A stretch of 64,000 nt of DNA from Imbricaverruca yamaguchii (Eukaryota; Arthropoda; Thecostraca; Neoverrucidae). Where the stretch lies: NCBI GenBank assembly GCA_034440575.1, contig JAOTOL010001659.1, positions 2,581,001-2,645,000 of the forward strand, written 5' to 3'. The position numbers and the translations under genes were made by a program. This document shows, one piece after another, positions 20,576 through 33,400 of this stretch. The first letter of the stretch is position 1. Every line of letters starts with the position of its first letter. The notes below the pieces were generated by a model. It searched no databases and was not told where the DNA came from. It worked only from the letters and a program-made list of their open reading frames with translations.

Positions 20576-21293
20576 GATCGGATGAGAATCGGAATCGGAA
20601 TGAAATCCCTACCGGCGTCCCATGCATTGGTGACTGGCGGACACGGTGCTGTGCAACCTATACAACGGTTACCACATATATCACCTGGCACATATGGTAT
20701 CTGGTCACTGGTATATAACTTGGCATCGGGACGAGCTACCGGGCGGCCGTGTCGGTGTATTGACGGAACGTTGAACTTTCGATCGAAATTCTGCCGTTGA
20801 ACTGGAATTCGTGGATCGGGTGGTGGGGCCAGGGTTCACGCAACAAGCTCTGCTTAGCAATAGAACCCTGGTTCCTAAAGCGATCCCAGCAACAACTCGG
20901 GATAAATTTTATTTTAAAAAAAAATTGGCGAAGGCGGCCCGAGGCGGATATCGCTTGGCCTAGGCATCGCCTGGTCTGGTGGTCTAGATATCGCGTGGTT
21001 ATAAGGCAGTCCGACAACAAAGATGGCACTCGGTCAGGTAGTTTGGCATTCTGATAGCACTTGGTCAGGTGGTCTGGGGGTGTAAGCATGACTTAGTTCG
21101 GAAGTCGGATTGCCTGATGGTGTGTTCGATCCGCATGATGAGGCAGCCTTTCATCCAGGCAAATTCGGGTCACATTAGGGGAATTCATTCGCTCCAAGGT
21201 AAATATACCCCGTTGGACAAATTAACCTTTGGACAATAACATCGTCATGCACACCATGTGAACGTGCTGATGGCCATTTCTAATCGATTGCAG
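20576..21293. other. Region upstream of the first visible IR exon
   Basis: No gene recognised. The words TCGCNTGGTCTGGTGGTCT and CACTCGGTCAGGTAGTTTGGCA recur between 20950 and 21090. It ends in ATTGCAG at 21287-21293, the acceptor used for the IR exon. Confidence 0.4.
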
Positions 21294-21426
21294 GAGCCAG
21301 CCGTCGGGAGCGGGCAGTTGCTCGGCGCACGGCCGCGGCTTTGGTCAGCCAGTAGCCATGCAGCGGCTGGGCGACTGGTCAGACCACGACCTCGTCAACA
21401 ACACCCTGGTGGTGGCCACCTTTCAC
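21294..21426 (+). CDS. IR exon 1 in window (start of S1)
   Basis: Open from the acceptor with no stop; an ATG lies at 21358 (MQRLGDWSDHDLVNNTLVVA). It ends TFH before donor GTGAGT and joins NPPYT of the next exon, reproducing the VATF.NPPY motif. Whether translation starts here or upstream is open. Confidence 0.8.
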
Positions 21427-24400
21427 GTGAGTCTGCCGCGCTCATTGTCGCCGCTCCGTGTGCACCAAGCCGGCCGTAGTATTGCTGTTATTATTTAAGT
21501 AGCAAAATTGGAAAACATTTGCTGTAAACGTGACCTGGGATGCTCTTTAAAATGGGAAATACAGAGAAGAGCCGCGATGAGTGAGGGTGTCTCGACCGAC
21601 ATTGAGTGCTTTTCGCACCGGGCGATTTAACCGTGGCCCTTTCCGTCCGGTTGTTGTGGCGAAGGCGCTGATACCCATTCGGTTCGTCGCTGGGTGTCTT
21701 CACTCGAGACGAAGCGGCAACAGCAGCTCTCGCCCACACTGACGGCGCAGCGCACCATGAACAGGTGGTTCGATACGTGTGTGCTGCGTCACACGCTCAC
21801 ATCCGAGTCGCTCAGCCACCTGGCATCGATGCAATATTAACAGCCTTTTACCTGCTTGAACTGAAAACTGTTCACATGTTCTGCTCACGCTTTTTAGATC
21901 ATGACGTCCCCTGTAAACGGCTGAATATGTGGTTGGAGATTATGGACAATAAATACATAAATAAACAAATGAAGAAATAAATAAATAAATAAATGAAGAG
22001 GTCGGTTAGACATAAACACATAAAGCCATAAGACATAAAGACATAAAAAATCAGTGCAAAGATGAGCCACAAGGGTCCTTCTTGGATGCACTCTGGGCAC
22101 CCAACCATTTGTCCACCAAATCCGTCGATCAGCCCTCCATGGAATACTGAAAAGCAAGCCCTCTGTTCTTATAATGATAGTCTACGCTGTTTTTAAAGAT
22201 GCTCAGTGTGCTGCTACTGACAATGGTTTCTGGCAGATGGTTCCAATGTTCTATTACCCCAGTGTAAAATAATTACGTTGACCGGAAATTCACAGTTAAT
22301 GGAATTGTGCTATTCCCCCTCTTTTTTTTTTTTTTGGGTGTCCCCCAATGTATGGGGGGGCCCACACCCCCCCCCCAAAAAAAAAAAAAAAAAAACCCAA
22401 CTAAAAAAAAAAATTTTTTTAATCTTAAAAGGCATTTTTTTTCCCTGTTGGTGACGAAAGACTGTCTTAGCCTTATCCTGCTGTGGTTAACTTTAATTTT
22501 GAATTGATGGCCTATAATTGCATCATTTCTGTTAGATTCAAACATTTCCCTGAGATATCCCTGTCCTGACCATGAGCAAATGTAAAGATCTCGATGGAAC
22601 GTTAGCTGCTCGACGTGCTGCAGAACCCGCCGTACACGCTGGTGGACCCGAAGCGACCGAGTCACGTGACCGGCTTCCTGGCCGACCTGATGACGGTGCT
22701 GGCGCAGGCAGTGGGCGTCACCCTGAGCTACGACACCAACACCACCGTCGGCGACTTCGGCGTGCTCAGGCCCGACGGCAGCTACTCCGGTCTGGTCGGC
22801 AGACTCGTCAACAGGGTGAGCTCTCGATCTGGCCGGCAGACTCGTCAACGGTGTGAGTTCTCGGTCTGGCCGGCAGACTCGTCAACAGGGTGAGCTCTCG
22901 GTCTGGCCGGCAGACTCGTCAACGGGGTGAGTTCTCGGTCTGGTCGGCAGACTCGTCAACAGGGTGAGCTCTCGGTCTGGCCAGCAAAGTGAGCTATCGG
23001 TCTGGCAGCAAGGTGAGCTCCCGGTCTGGCCAGCAGGGTGAGTTCTCGGTCTGGCCAACAGGGTGAGCTCTCGGTCTGGCCAGCAAGGTGAGCTCTCGAT
23101 CCGGCCAGCAGGGTGAGCTCTCGGTCTGGCCAGCAGCAGGGTGAGCTCTCGGTCTGGCCAACAGGGTCAGCTCTCGGTCTGGCCAGCAAGGTGAGCTCTC
23201 GATCCGGCCAGCAGGGTGAGCTCTCGGTCTGGCCAGCAGGGTGAGCTCTCAGTCTGGCCAGCAGGGTGAGATCTCGGTCTGGCCAGCAAGATGAGCTCTC
23301 AGTTTGGCCAGCAGGGTGAGCTCTCGGTCTGGCCAGCAGGGTGAGCTCTCGGCCTGGCCAGCAGGGTGAGCTCTCGGCCTGGCCAGCAGGGTGAGCTCTC
23401 AGCCTGGCCAGCAGGGTTAGCTCTCGGCCTGGCCAGCAGGGTGAGCTCCCGGCCTGGCCAGCAGGGTGAGCTCTCGGTCTGGGGTTTGGCCAGAGGGTGA
23501 GTTCTCGGCCTGACCAGAGGGTGAGTATGCCGAATTGCTTGACCAGCAGGGTGAGCTCTCGGTCTGGTCAGCAGGGTGAGCTCTCGATCTGGCCAGCAGG
23601 GTGAGTTCTCGATCTGGCCAGCAGGGTGAGCTCTCGGTCTGGTCGATAGCGTGAGGCTTCCGGACGGCTCTCACTATACCACTCACAGCTCGCGTTATCG
23701 GTTCAGAATACTATATGCTATTCATATACTATACGTAGTATACAACACCGACCGCATCTCCTCGTCGGGGGCTCCGCAGACGGCACACCTGGCGCTGGCG
23801 CCCATGAGCTGGAACTTCGACCGCAGTCGAGTGGTGGACTACGCGGGAAAGGTGCCAGTCGCCACGGAGCAGTACGCCTTCCTGGTGCCGGGTCGACCGC
23901 GCGCCAGCATCAACAACCTCGCCGCCCTACTGACCCCCTTCGACCGTGACGTCTGGATTTGTCTCTGTGAGTGTGCTTCTGTGTCGGCGAGACGGTGGAT
24001 TTGTAGTGTATAGACTGTGCCGGATTTGGATGCGTCATTCAGCGAAGATAATGCTTCACGTTTTTGACCTGCTGCTTGCAGTCTGAGGAATGCTGATCTC
24101 GCCTATCATTCGCACTGCGTGCTGATTGTGAGCGAGGCCTTCTCGTGTCGATTCTCGTGCATGCACGAATCGTTTATGCATCAGCGACACGGATCTACCT
24201 GATCTGACCTGACCCGACCCGATCCGATCCGACCCGACCAGACCAGACCAGACCGAACCAGACCCGACCCGACCCGACCCGACCCAACCCGACCCGACCA
24301 GACTCGACCCGATCCGACCTGACCCGATCTGACTTGACTTGACTCGACATGGCCCGACCTGACCCGACATGGCCGACCCGACCTGACCCGACCAGACCCG

Positions 24401-27400
24401 ACACGACCTGACCCGACCAGACCCGACCCAACCCAACCCAACCCGACCCGACCCGACCCGACCCGCGACCCGACCCGACCCGACCCGACCCGACCCGACC
24501 CGACCGCCCCGACCCGACCCGACCCGACCCGACCCACCCCAGATCCGACCCGACCCGACCCGACCCGACCCGACCCGACCCGACCCGACCCGACCCGACC
24601 CGACCCGACCCGACCCGACCCGACCCGACAGACAGTGATGAAGAACATCGGTTTAAGCAATGGGTCAGCACGAATCGGTGCAATCTAATTGACGTTGTTC
24701 AGACTCGAGGTGAATTTCTACAGAGTTTAAGCAGTGCGGTCGTAAAACTGACCAAACATCATTACGTGTCGGCTAACCAGAGCAAAACACATGCATACCT
24801 CAATGAATCACTTCCTCCTGAGGAAGCAGTGGCTGTAGGATATTTTTCGGGAAATTTTACTTTTGTTTGCCAGGACGAGTTACCATTGGGATGCGGGACC
24901 ATACACCCATTCATCTCCTATTGGCGAGAGGACAATGTTACTGATGATCAGAGCTTTTGCGTCGTGTAAAACTCGGTAATAAAACATAACGCGACTGCTG
25001 TTCATGCCTTTTTGAGATAAAAAAATTATCCCGGAACTGAAGACTCGGATCCCTCAATCTGTCTAACATTCATTACTTTTCTGATGGTTGCGCGGGACAA
25101 TACAAAAATCGTTTCAACTTTATTAACATATGCCAGCGCGAGACAGACTTTGGATTAAAATGTGACTGGCAGTTCTTTGGAACAGCTCATGGGAAGGGGA
25201 CGTGTGACGGCATCGGCGGCACAATGAAACGGGCGACTGCGAGAGAAAGTCGCTGCCGTCCGCGAACACATCAGATCACGACAGCCTCAGAAGTGTACAC
25301 CTGCCTGGCCAAAAAATCCAAACATAAAGTATCTCTTTGTTCGTTAGCCAAGTCGATATCGAATTCACAGCTCATGATCTAAAGACCCGCTTTGCCAAAG
25401 CTCTGACGGTCCAGGGAACACTGCATTGCTTCGTGCCGGCAAATACTATCACCATGAGTGTGGCCGAACTGTCGGGCGAACAGGGGCACCACGTCAATGT
25501 CTGTCGTTGAATGATGGATCAGTGTCTAGGTAGCCACTCCAGTGAAGCATGTATTCATAGAACAATACATTGCACCTGTCACTAAACCTGTCTGTATACA
25601 GACCAGTGTATGTTTTCCTGCATACCCGCATACACGACATACACGACCACCAAAAATATGGGCGAGATCTACCGTTGTCCTTCCAGCCATAACGATCTGT
25701 TGCTAATGACTAAATATCTGGAATGCGGACGTTTATTGGACTTGACTATTAGCGTTGCTCAAACGATTGAATATGCCACTTAATTCGAATTCAGCATAAA
25801 AAACTCTAATCTCCTTTCTCCCGTCAATAAATGTTAAAGGTAAAGTCTTTGCTCAAACGACCCATAGGTCACCAAAGGTCAGTCAAGTTCATGGAAGTAA
25901 AATGCAGATCAGATAAGATCACCCGAGGTCATCGGAGGTTGCAAGGTTACGAGATGACGAATGAAACTGACTTCAACCCTGAGTGGCCTACAATCGGGTG
26001 CCATTTATGACGTCATCGCTCCATACTCTGATTTTTAATACAAAATCTAGGAAAAACATATCTCCAATTTCTTTTGCAGTCAAAGACAATATACTACACA
26101 ACAATATGAAAATATAAAAATTGGATATTTTTCATGCGCTCGATATGATGTGTTACGTGAACTAAGGTCACGTGACCAAAATAAATGTCAAATTTAAAAA
26201 ATAAAGCACAGGAACGTGATCTGTGGTCTGTTACGAATCCAGCGATATATTTGTTTATGCAATTATTTTGATTATATCAGAAGTTCTGGCCATTTAAAGT
26301 TAACCCTGCATCGTGACCATACAAAAATGCCTGAGGCTATAACGCACGTGCGGTTGGTCAGATCGAAATGGGAGTGTCACCATTGGATTCGGGGCGCTCA
26401 ATTACCCCTGTCCACCAATTTTTGAAGAAATCCGGGATGGGTCGGTGTGTGGGGTGTGACGCGTATTGGTGGACTGCACCGCCGGTCACCCCCGGCTGGC
26501 GACGTGGTTTTGTCGCAGCAACCGTTTCTCATTACCCCGAATGTCAACACGACTGGGGATTAGGGTGGTTCTAATTGATCAATCTTCTTTGACAACCAAT
26601 CAATCCCAATCCAATTGACCAGTCTTCTTGGAGATCTGCCATGGAAAAGGTAGCCTCCATCCTCTTCTGACCAGGGAGCTCTCAGAGCACAGGAAGCGAG
26701 CCTTCCACGAGCTGAAGAGTGCTCTGGAGAGCGGCACTCACACGAGGAAGGACTACGAAGACACTCCTCTGGCTCTCGTACCTGTTCTTCGGAGGAGACC
26801 TCAAGAAAGACTACAGGTTCCGGGCCCCAGGTGCCTTCCACCAAGCCAGGTGGATGGCCAAGGGAATTTATGCTCTGAAGGTTTTCCTCTTCCGAGGTCA
26901 AGTAAAGCCGACCGCTCATGAGCTGCAGGCCATGGAGGACATTTCCCTCTTCGTGGCCCCCCTGTACGCCATAAAGTAGAATGAGGCCATGGTCCCTCAA
27001 CGAGCTCCCCGCAACGACCTCCTGTTCATGCGAGACCTCTCTCGAGGGATCCCAAACCAAGAGTGGCGGACGTGGCGCTCAAAGCCTTCCGTCGTCACCT
27101 TTGGTACGTCTCGGAGGACCTTGTGGCTCTGTCCTTCATGAACGAGAGAATCGACAATGAGGAGAAGGAAGCCATGGTCAGGAACCTGTTCAGACGTGAG
27201 AGAAAAGGCCTCAAGCGACTGGACGGAAAGAGGTCCTCCCTGGACATTGACCTGAAGGACCTCGTGACCTCCAGGACTAGGAGGACCCTGGATAGCCCTC
27301 TTCTTGGACGGGAGGAAGAAGTGGGAACCCTCTTGGAGAAGAGTCCCGGACATGGGAGACTGAGGCCACCTTCCTGGACATGAAGAGGAACGTCTCGCAG

Positions 27401-30400
27401 ATGAAGGTAGTCAACGACGCGGCGGAGAGAGGTATCGCCTTGGACACCTCCTTCAACTCGATCATCACCAAGGACGAGGTGCAGCAACAGTACGTCCTGA
27501 AAGTGGGGGCCAAGCACAGGAAGTAGAACCCTTCCATCTCCAAAGCAGCATATATGGAATAAAAGGATTTTGTATTGCCTTTATTTTCATTATTTATATT
27601 CATTATTAATTTTGCAATATTTAGTTGCCAGTTTTGCTTTCACTGTACAAGTGTTCAAACGAAAAGATATAACGGTACTTGTATGTAGGTAGTATGGATA
27701 TGTATGTAAAATCTTGTATGTAAAAGTAGGTAGTATGGATATACCAATACTCGGAATGACACGGACATCTTTATTCTTTGTGAACTTTTTTCTTTAAAAA
27801 AAAAGTTTTTTGTTGTTTACTTCTTCTTCGGGGATCTCTAAATATTCTCCGATTGGAGCGATAATTCACTCGATTACGTACATCACCAATTGGAACAAGA
27901 ACAACATCATGCGAAGACAACTTTCGAACATTTTGTTTTTTGGACCACCCTACTGGGGATCCATTTGAAAGCAACCTGTCTAACATGCTTTTGGATCCTA
28001 TCGAAATAGTCCAATGTCAACGATACCAGATGAGAAACCTTCGAGGATGACGTTGGGTATAGTGCTATAAAAATGAGCTAGGAGAGCTTGCTAGGATTAA
28101 CAATTTCCTCGCCGGGCATATTTCGTCGCATTCATCGCTGTGCGGGTGTTGCGCCATCCGCGCAGCAATGAATGTGTGCGATAGGTTCTCAGTTAAAAGC
28201 ATTGCGTGCATCGGAAGCCAAATCATCTGAATAAAACTTCCATACGTCCAGCGCCATGGGCTTCCTTCAACCCAAGAAATGTATCCCATGCATGGGCTCG
28301 GGAGAACTGGTGTAACTCCTTTCATCCTTGCATTAATTCAAGCTTTGAGCTGAAGACAACTTGATCCTATTGTAGGTTGGAATTTGTGCTTATTCCAAGC
28401 CTTCGTGGACATGTACGCACTGCAAGGTTCCGCGGCGGTGGCATGATGCCAAAGAAAACCTGCCACTACTGCTTGCGAAAGCAACATACCATACCCTAGA
28501 TTACATGTAAACTACAGAACTTCGGTGGCGTAGTTCAACGTCAGCTTCGCTCTCCCCAAATCCAGCAGCGGCTCAGTTTAAATCTGCCAAGTTCACATTG
28601 TCGAGGTACAAGCACCTCCAGCTGTGATAAGCATGCAGGCGTAGTGAACGGAATTCATGAGTTTTTTACGGATGTCAGAGCATACTAAGAAACATGCCAA
28701 CGCAGACGATTACAGACGTTACCAGGATCCCGCATAGTTTGTGGGCGCATCAGTCCACAACATATGTTATTCTCGACACCATTCTCAGTATGTTCATTCG
28801 CTAGAGATATTTCAGTTTACAGAATACGACTTGATTGTCGGCTAGCTTGTGATCGGAAAGTGGGCTGGGAAACCTGGTTCACAGCATTAGTCGGAATAAT
28901 GGCACCGTGTAGACAAGGCTCAGTGTCACTACAGCTCCTTGGTCGTCAACAAAATGACCACATTTGGGTTTGCTTGTTGAAAGCTTAAAGCCACTCATCA
29001 CCATCCACTTCATCAGCTTGTCCAAGATCAGCTGCAGTGGTCGCTCTGAGGGTCCCCGGCGGAGGAACTACACCGTGCCACACGGTCGTCCGCAAAGCAA
29101 AACGAAAAGTCCGACGCTGGGCAGCAAGCTCTTCTCGCTGTTTTTAGCCCACGCAGTGCGCGGCGGGAGGGCTGAATTTGGCCCCCTGATATTTTGCTGT
29201 GGTAGCTCGTCAGCCGTTCACGTCATCTCTTTCAAACTTGGCATACCTTCTATTACATCATTTGTGAATATTGTGTTCATATATTCCGTTAAATTCCCCT
29301 TAACCGGAGCTAGAGAGAATAAGAATCAAGGCACGACCTCGTCTCATATCAATACAACTCTGCCCCAGTATATATGAACCATTTTGTATGCAAGGTGTTC
29401 GAAATCTGAGGACCTTTTGGAACATTTGGAGGTGTAGTAGAGTCCGGAATCTTAGGAATGCCCATCCTGCATCCGGCCGATAAACGTACCACACACGCCG
29501 GAACTGGCCTATCTGTGAACTCGTCGGAGAATGTGGCCCTATCAAAACGTGGCATTCCCCACATAACCAGACGACCGCCTCCGGCCGGAAGGGCTCCGTA
29601 ACCTGGCGGGTTGCTATGCCGCCAGCCGCCACGCCCCCCACAACTCTCGTCTGCACGGAAGCCAGTGCCGTCGCCCGCCCGGTACAAGCACGTGGCACCT
29701 TTTGACCCCGTCACGCCCTCCGAGCAATGGCCGCTGTCTCGACTGACCAATCATGGTCCGGCATACAATATAGCCTACTGCGCCGCGCGAGTTCACCAAT
29801 CAAAACGCTGCTTGTTAGAAATGATGCATAGTATAGGCAGTGTTGCATATATATACCGGTGCTTGAGTGAAAATAAAGGAGAGAGAGAGAGGGTCCCAGA
29901 AGACGCACAGAGACGGACGCTGGTCTTTGCACTGTACTGGGTAACGCCCGGTCGCATCGGTCGACTGCGCTGACAGCTTGAGTCAGGAAGATTCGTGGGC
30001 GACTCCCACAACTGTTTGGTTCTCGGAACTTTTTGAGCCGACGTGGCTAAAGCGCGAGCTGTCCTTTACCGAAACCTGGGGTGTATCATAAACGCACAGG
30101 TCCATTCCTAGACTACCCACGGCCAGGGTATTAACTACCTGACAGAGGGGAGACGGACAGCTTGGTAAGGAGGGGCTCTCTCCAGATGAATGCTTTCCCC
30201 CCAAGCCAAATACTGCTTACGCCACTGGTGGGATGCCGATCTGATCTTGTGTATGTGATACACCGGGTCCGACATTGTCCATCGTACGCGATGCATTTGT
30301 TTCAATTTGTATACCTGCAGTGTGCGGCATGCTGCTGGCCGCCATCTTGCTCCGCGTGACCGTCAGCCAGACGATGCCCCGAGATCAGGAGGACGACGAC

Positions 30401-33400
30401 GCGTTCGGCGCTGTTTCCAGCCTGGTTCACATCTACGCCTGCGTGGTGCAGCAGGCAAGCGTGTGACCGTGACCGTGACCCTCGGTCAGCCTCAGGAGCC
30501 TGGTAAATGGCTACCGCCTGTCGGGCAATGGTGGTTTGCGATCTTCGTCCACTATATATGTATTGATCGGTCAGCCATTCGGTGCCATGCTGCGTGCTTC
30601 CTTATCCAAGCCTGGTCATGTGCAAATATATGCGTTATGCATGTGCATGAGATCATCTATCCGCCAGCCATACACCAGCAATTATCCAGATAATGATATT
30701 ATCACACTCTAACATGATTGTTTGGCATTTGGACTTCCCGAGACTATTCTGAGTGAGGTGGTAGGAATGGTATGTGGCCAATGCCGCGGAATGGCCACCC
30801 GGGACTACTCCGGGTGAGGTGGTGGTGCTGTGTGCAACAGGGATGGTCCACCACACCCAGCCGACCCTCCTCACATCTCGTGATGCTGTGTGTGACAGGG
30901 ATGGTCCACCACACCCAGCCGACCCTCCTCACGCCTGGTGATGCTGACCAGCCGCCTGCTCGGCATCCTGGTCTACGTCGAGTACACGGCCACCATCATC
31001 TCGGTGATGACGGTGACGCGCACCATAGCCGATGTCAGCTCTGTGGAGGACTTTGTCGGCCGGCGGGATTGGTCTCTGCTGGTCCAGCCCGGACTGTCTT
31101 ACACCAGCGACTGGAAGGTCAGAGCGAGGTCACTGATCCAGCCAGACCTGTCATACACCAGCGACTGGAAGGTCAGAGCGAGGTCACTGATCCAGCCAGA
31201 CCTGTCATACACCAGCGACTGGAAGGTCAGAGCGAGGTCACTGATCCAGCCAGACCTGTCACACACCAGCGACTGGAAGGTCAGAGCGAGGTCACTGATC
31301 CAGCCAGACCTGTCATACACTAGCGACTGGAAAGTCAGAGCGAGGCCACTGATCCAGCCAGACCTGTCATACACCAGCGACTGGAAGGTCAGAGCGAGGT
31401 CACTGATCCAGCCAGACCTGTCATACACCAGCGACTGGAAGGTCAGAGCGAGGCCACTGATCCAGCCAGACCTGTCATACACCAGCGACTGGAAGGTCAG
31501 AGCGAGGTCACTGATCCAGCCAGACCTGTCATACACCAGCGACTGGAAGGTCAGAGCGAGGCCACTGATCCAGCCAGACCTGTCATACACCAGCGACTGG
31601 AAGGTCAGAGCGAGGCCACTGATCCAGCCGGACCTGTATACACCAGCGACTGGAAGGTCAGAGCGAGGTCACTGATTCAGCCAGACCTGTCATACACCAG
31701 CGACTGGAAGGTCAGAGCGAGGCCAGCTGATCCAGGCGTCAGACCTGTCATACACCAGCGACTGGAAGGTCAGAGCGAGGTCACTGATCCAGCCAGACCT
31801 GTCATACACCAGCGACTGGAAGGTCAGAGCGAGGTCACTGATCCAGCCAGACCTGTCATACACCAGCGACTGGAAGGTCAGAGCGAGGCCACTGATCCAG
31901 CCAGACCTGTCATACACCAGCGACTGGAAGGTCAGAGCGAGGCCACTGATCCAGCCAGACCTGTCATACACCAGCGACTGGAAGGTCAGAGCGAGGCCAC
32001 TGATCCAGCCAGACCTGTCATACACCAGCGACTGGAAGGTCAGGCACTGATCCAGCCAGACCTGTCTCACCGCGACTGTCGTGATCCAGCCAGACCTGTC
32101 ATACACCAGCGACTGGAAGGTCAGAGCGAGGCCACTGATCCAGCCAGACCTGTCATACACCAGCGACTGGAAGGTCAGAGCGAGGCCACTGATCCAGCCA
32201 GACCTGTCATACACCAGCGACTGGAAGGTCAGTGAGAGGTCAGATTCCCGCTAGTCCAGCCCGGCCAGTCCTACACCAGCGACTGGAAGGCGAGTGAGAG
32301 TTACGATCTCCTCTGATCCAGTCCGGCTTAGTCTACACCAGCGACTGGAAGGTGAGTGAATAACTAATCCCTTTTCATGGCACTCAGGGTATCTTGCACT
32401 TGCATTTATATCCAACTGCAGCGCACGTCCAAGTTAGCCACAGCTTTGAAATACGTTTTTAAGCTGATTGTTGTGATGCTAGGAAACGATAGGTTCGGTT
32501 AATTCGAGTATATTGCGCACCAAGTGCCCTCCATTCCAACGCTTTCGCCAATCCAAGATTGTATGTGATGCCTTGACATAAGGACAATTTGTATAGAGAA
32601 GATGAAGAATAATATGTGGTGTCAAAGGCCTGCATTTAGCTAAGCGTTGTCCAGCAGTTATTAAATTGACATAGGCGGCGCTGTTGTGTTCAATACTTGT
32701 TTTGATTGTGTTCGGGAGAGGGCTGATACTGGATCTCCTTGGCTAGTAGGTACCCTGTTCTGACCATGCTACTGCCATTGCGTGTCCTCCTACCCACCCC
32801 ACCCGTGCGATCTTTGACATAACCTTTGTTTGGGTTAATGGAGAGGGCTCAAGCAAAACACGCACAGGAAGCATGGAGCGATGTATCTCTCGTGTGGATC
32901 AGGCTGTGAACACTTGGTTATGGTCAACAACTGGATGGCAGTGCCCATGCACCAACGACACAACAACCAAAACAACATCAAAATGGGAAGCTTTTGCGAA
33001 AGCTCTTTGAGCTCATGTGCGTTCTGTGACCCGCAGTGCACATTTGACAGGTTATTTGTGTGGGGTACCCCTGGGTCCAGTGATTACGATGAGCATCATT
33101 GATGCAGCCCCTGCCAGAAGTGTCCGAGGGGGCCGCGGTAGCTCAGTTGGTAGAGCGTCGGACCCTAGATCGCAAGATCGTGGGTTTGAATCCGACAACC
33201 GACGGCATTTACCGAGTCCGTCCGCGACCAATCGGCGTGAGATGTTGGCGACGCCACATGACCTAGCGGTTGAATCCGTCGTAAGAGAACCCAAGGCTCC
33301 AGCAGTGTCCCGAGTTGAACCTAGAACGCCACAGCTGTGACGTCATCGTGCACGGCGATTGGATTAGATTGGATTGGAGTTTAGGGGCGCGTCGACATCT

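Noticed and set aside
24198..24630. Telomere repeat
   Set aside because: The unit is CCCGA, not the arthropod TTAGG/CCTAA; no subtelomeric context.
27771..27986. 71-codon - strand ORF with VRKLSSHDVVLVPIGDV
   Set aside because: Looks protein-like but I could not place it in any family; too short and isolated to call.
33129..33202. Functional tRNA gene at the head of SINE copy 2
   Set aside because: It is followed directly by the shared SINE body, and the same body follows other tRNA-like heads elsewhere.
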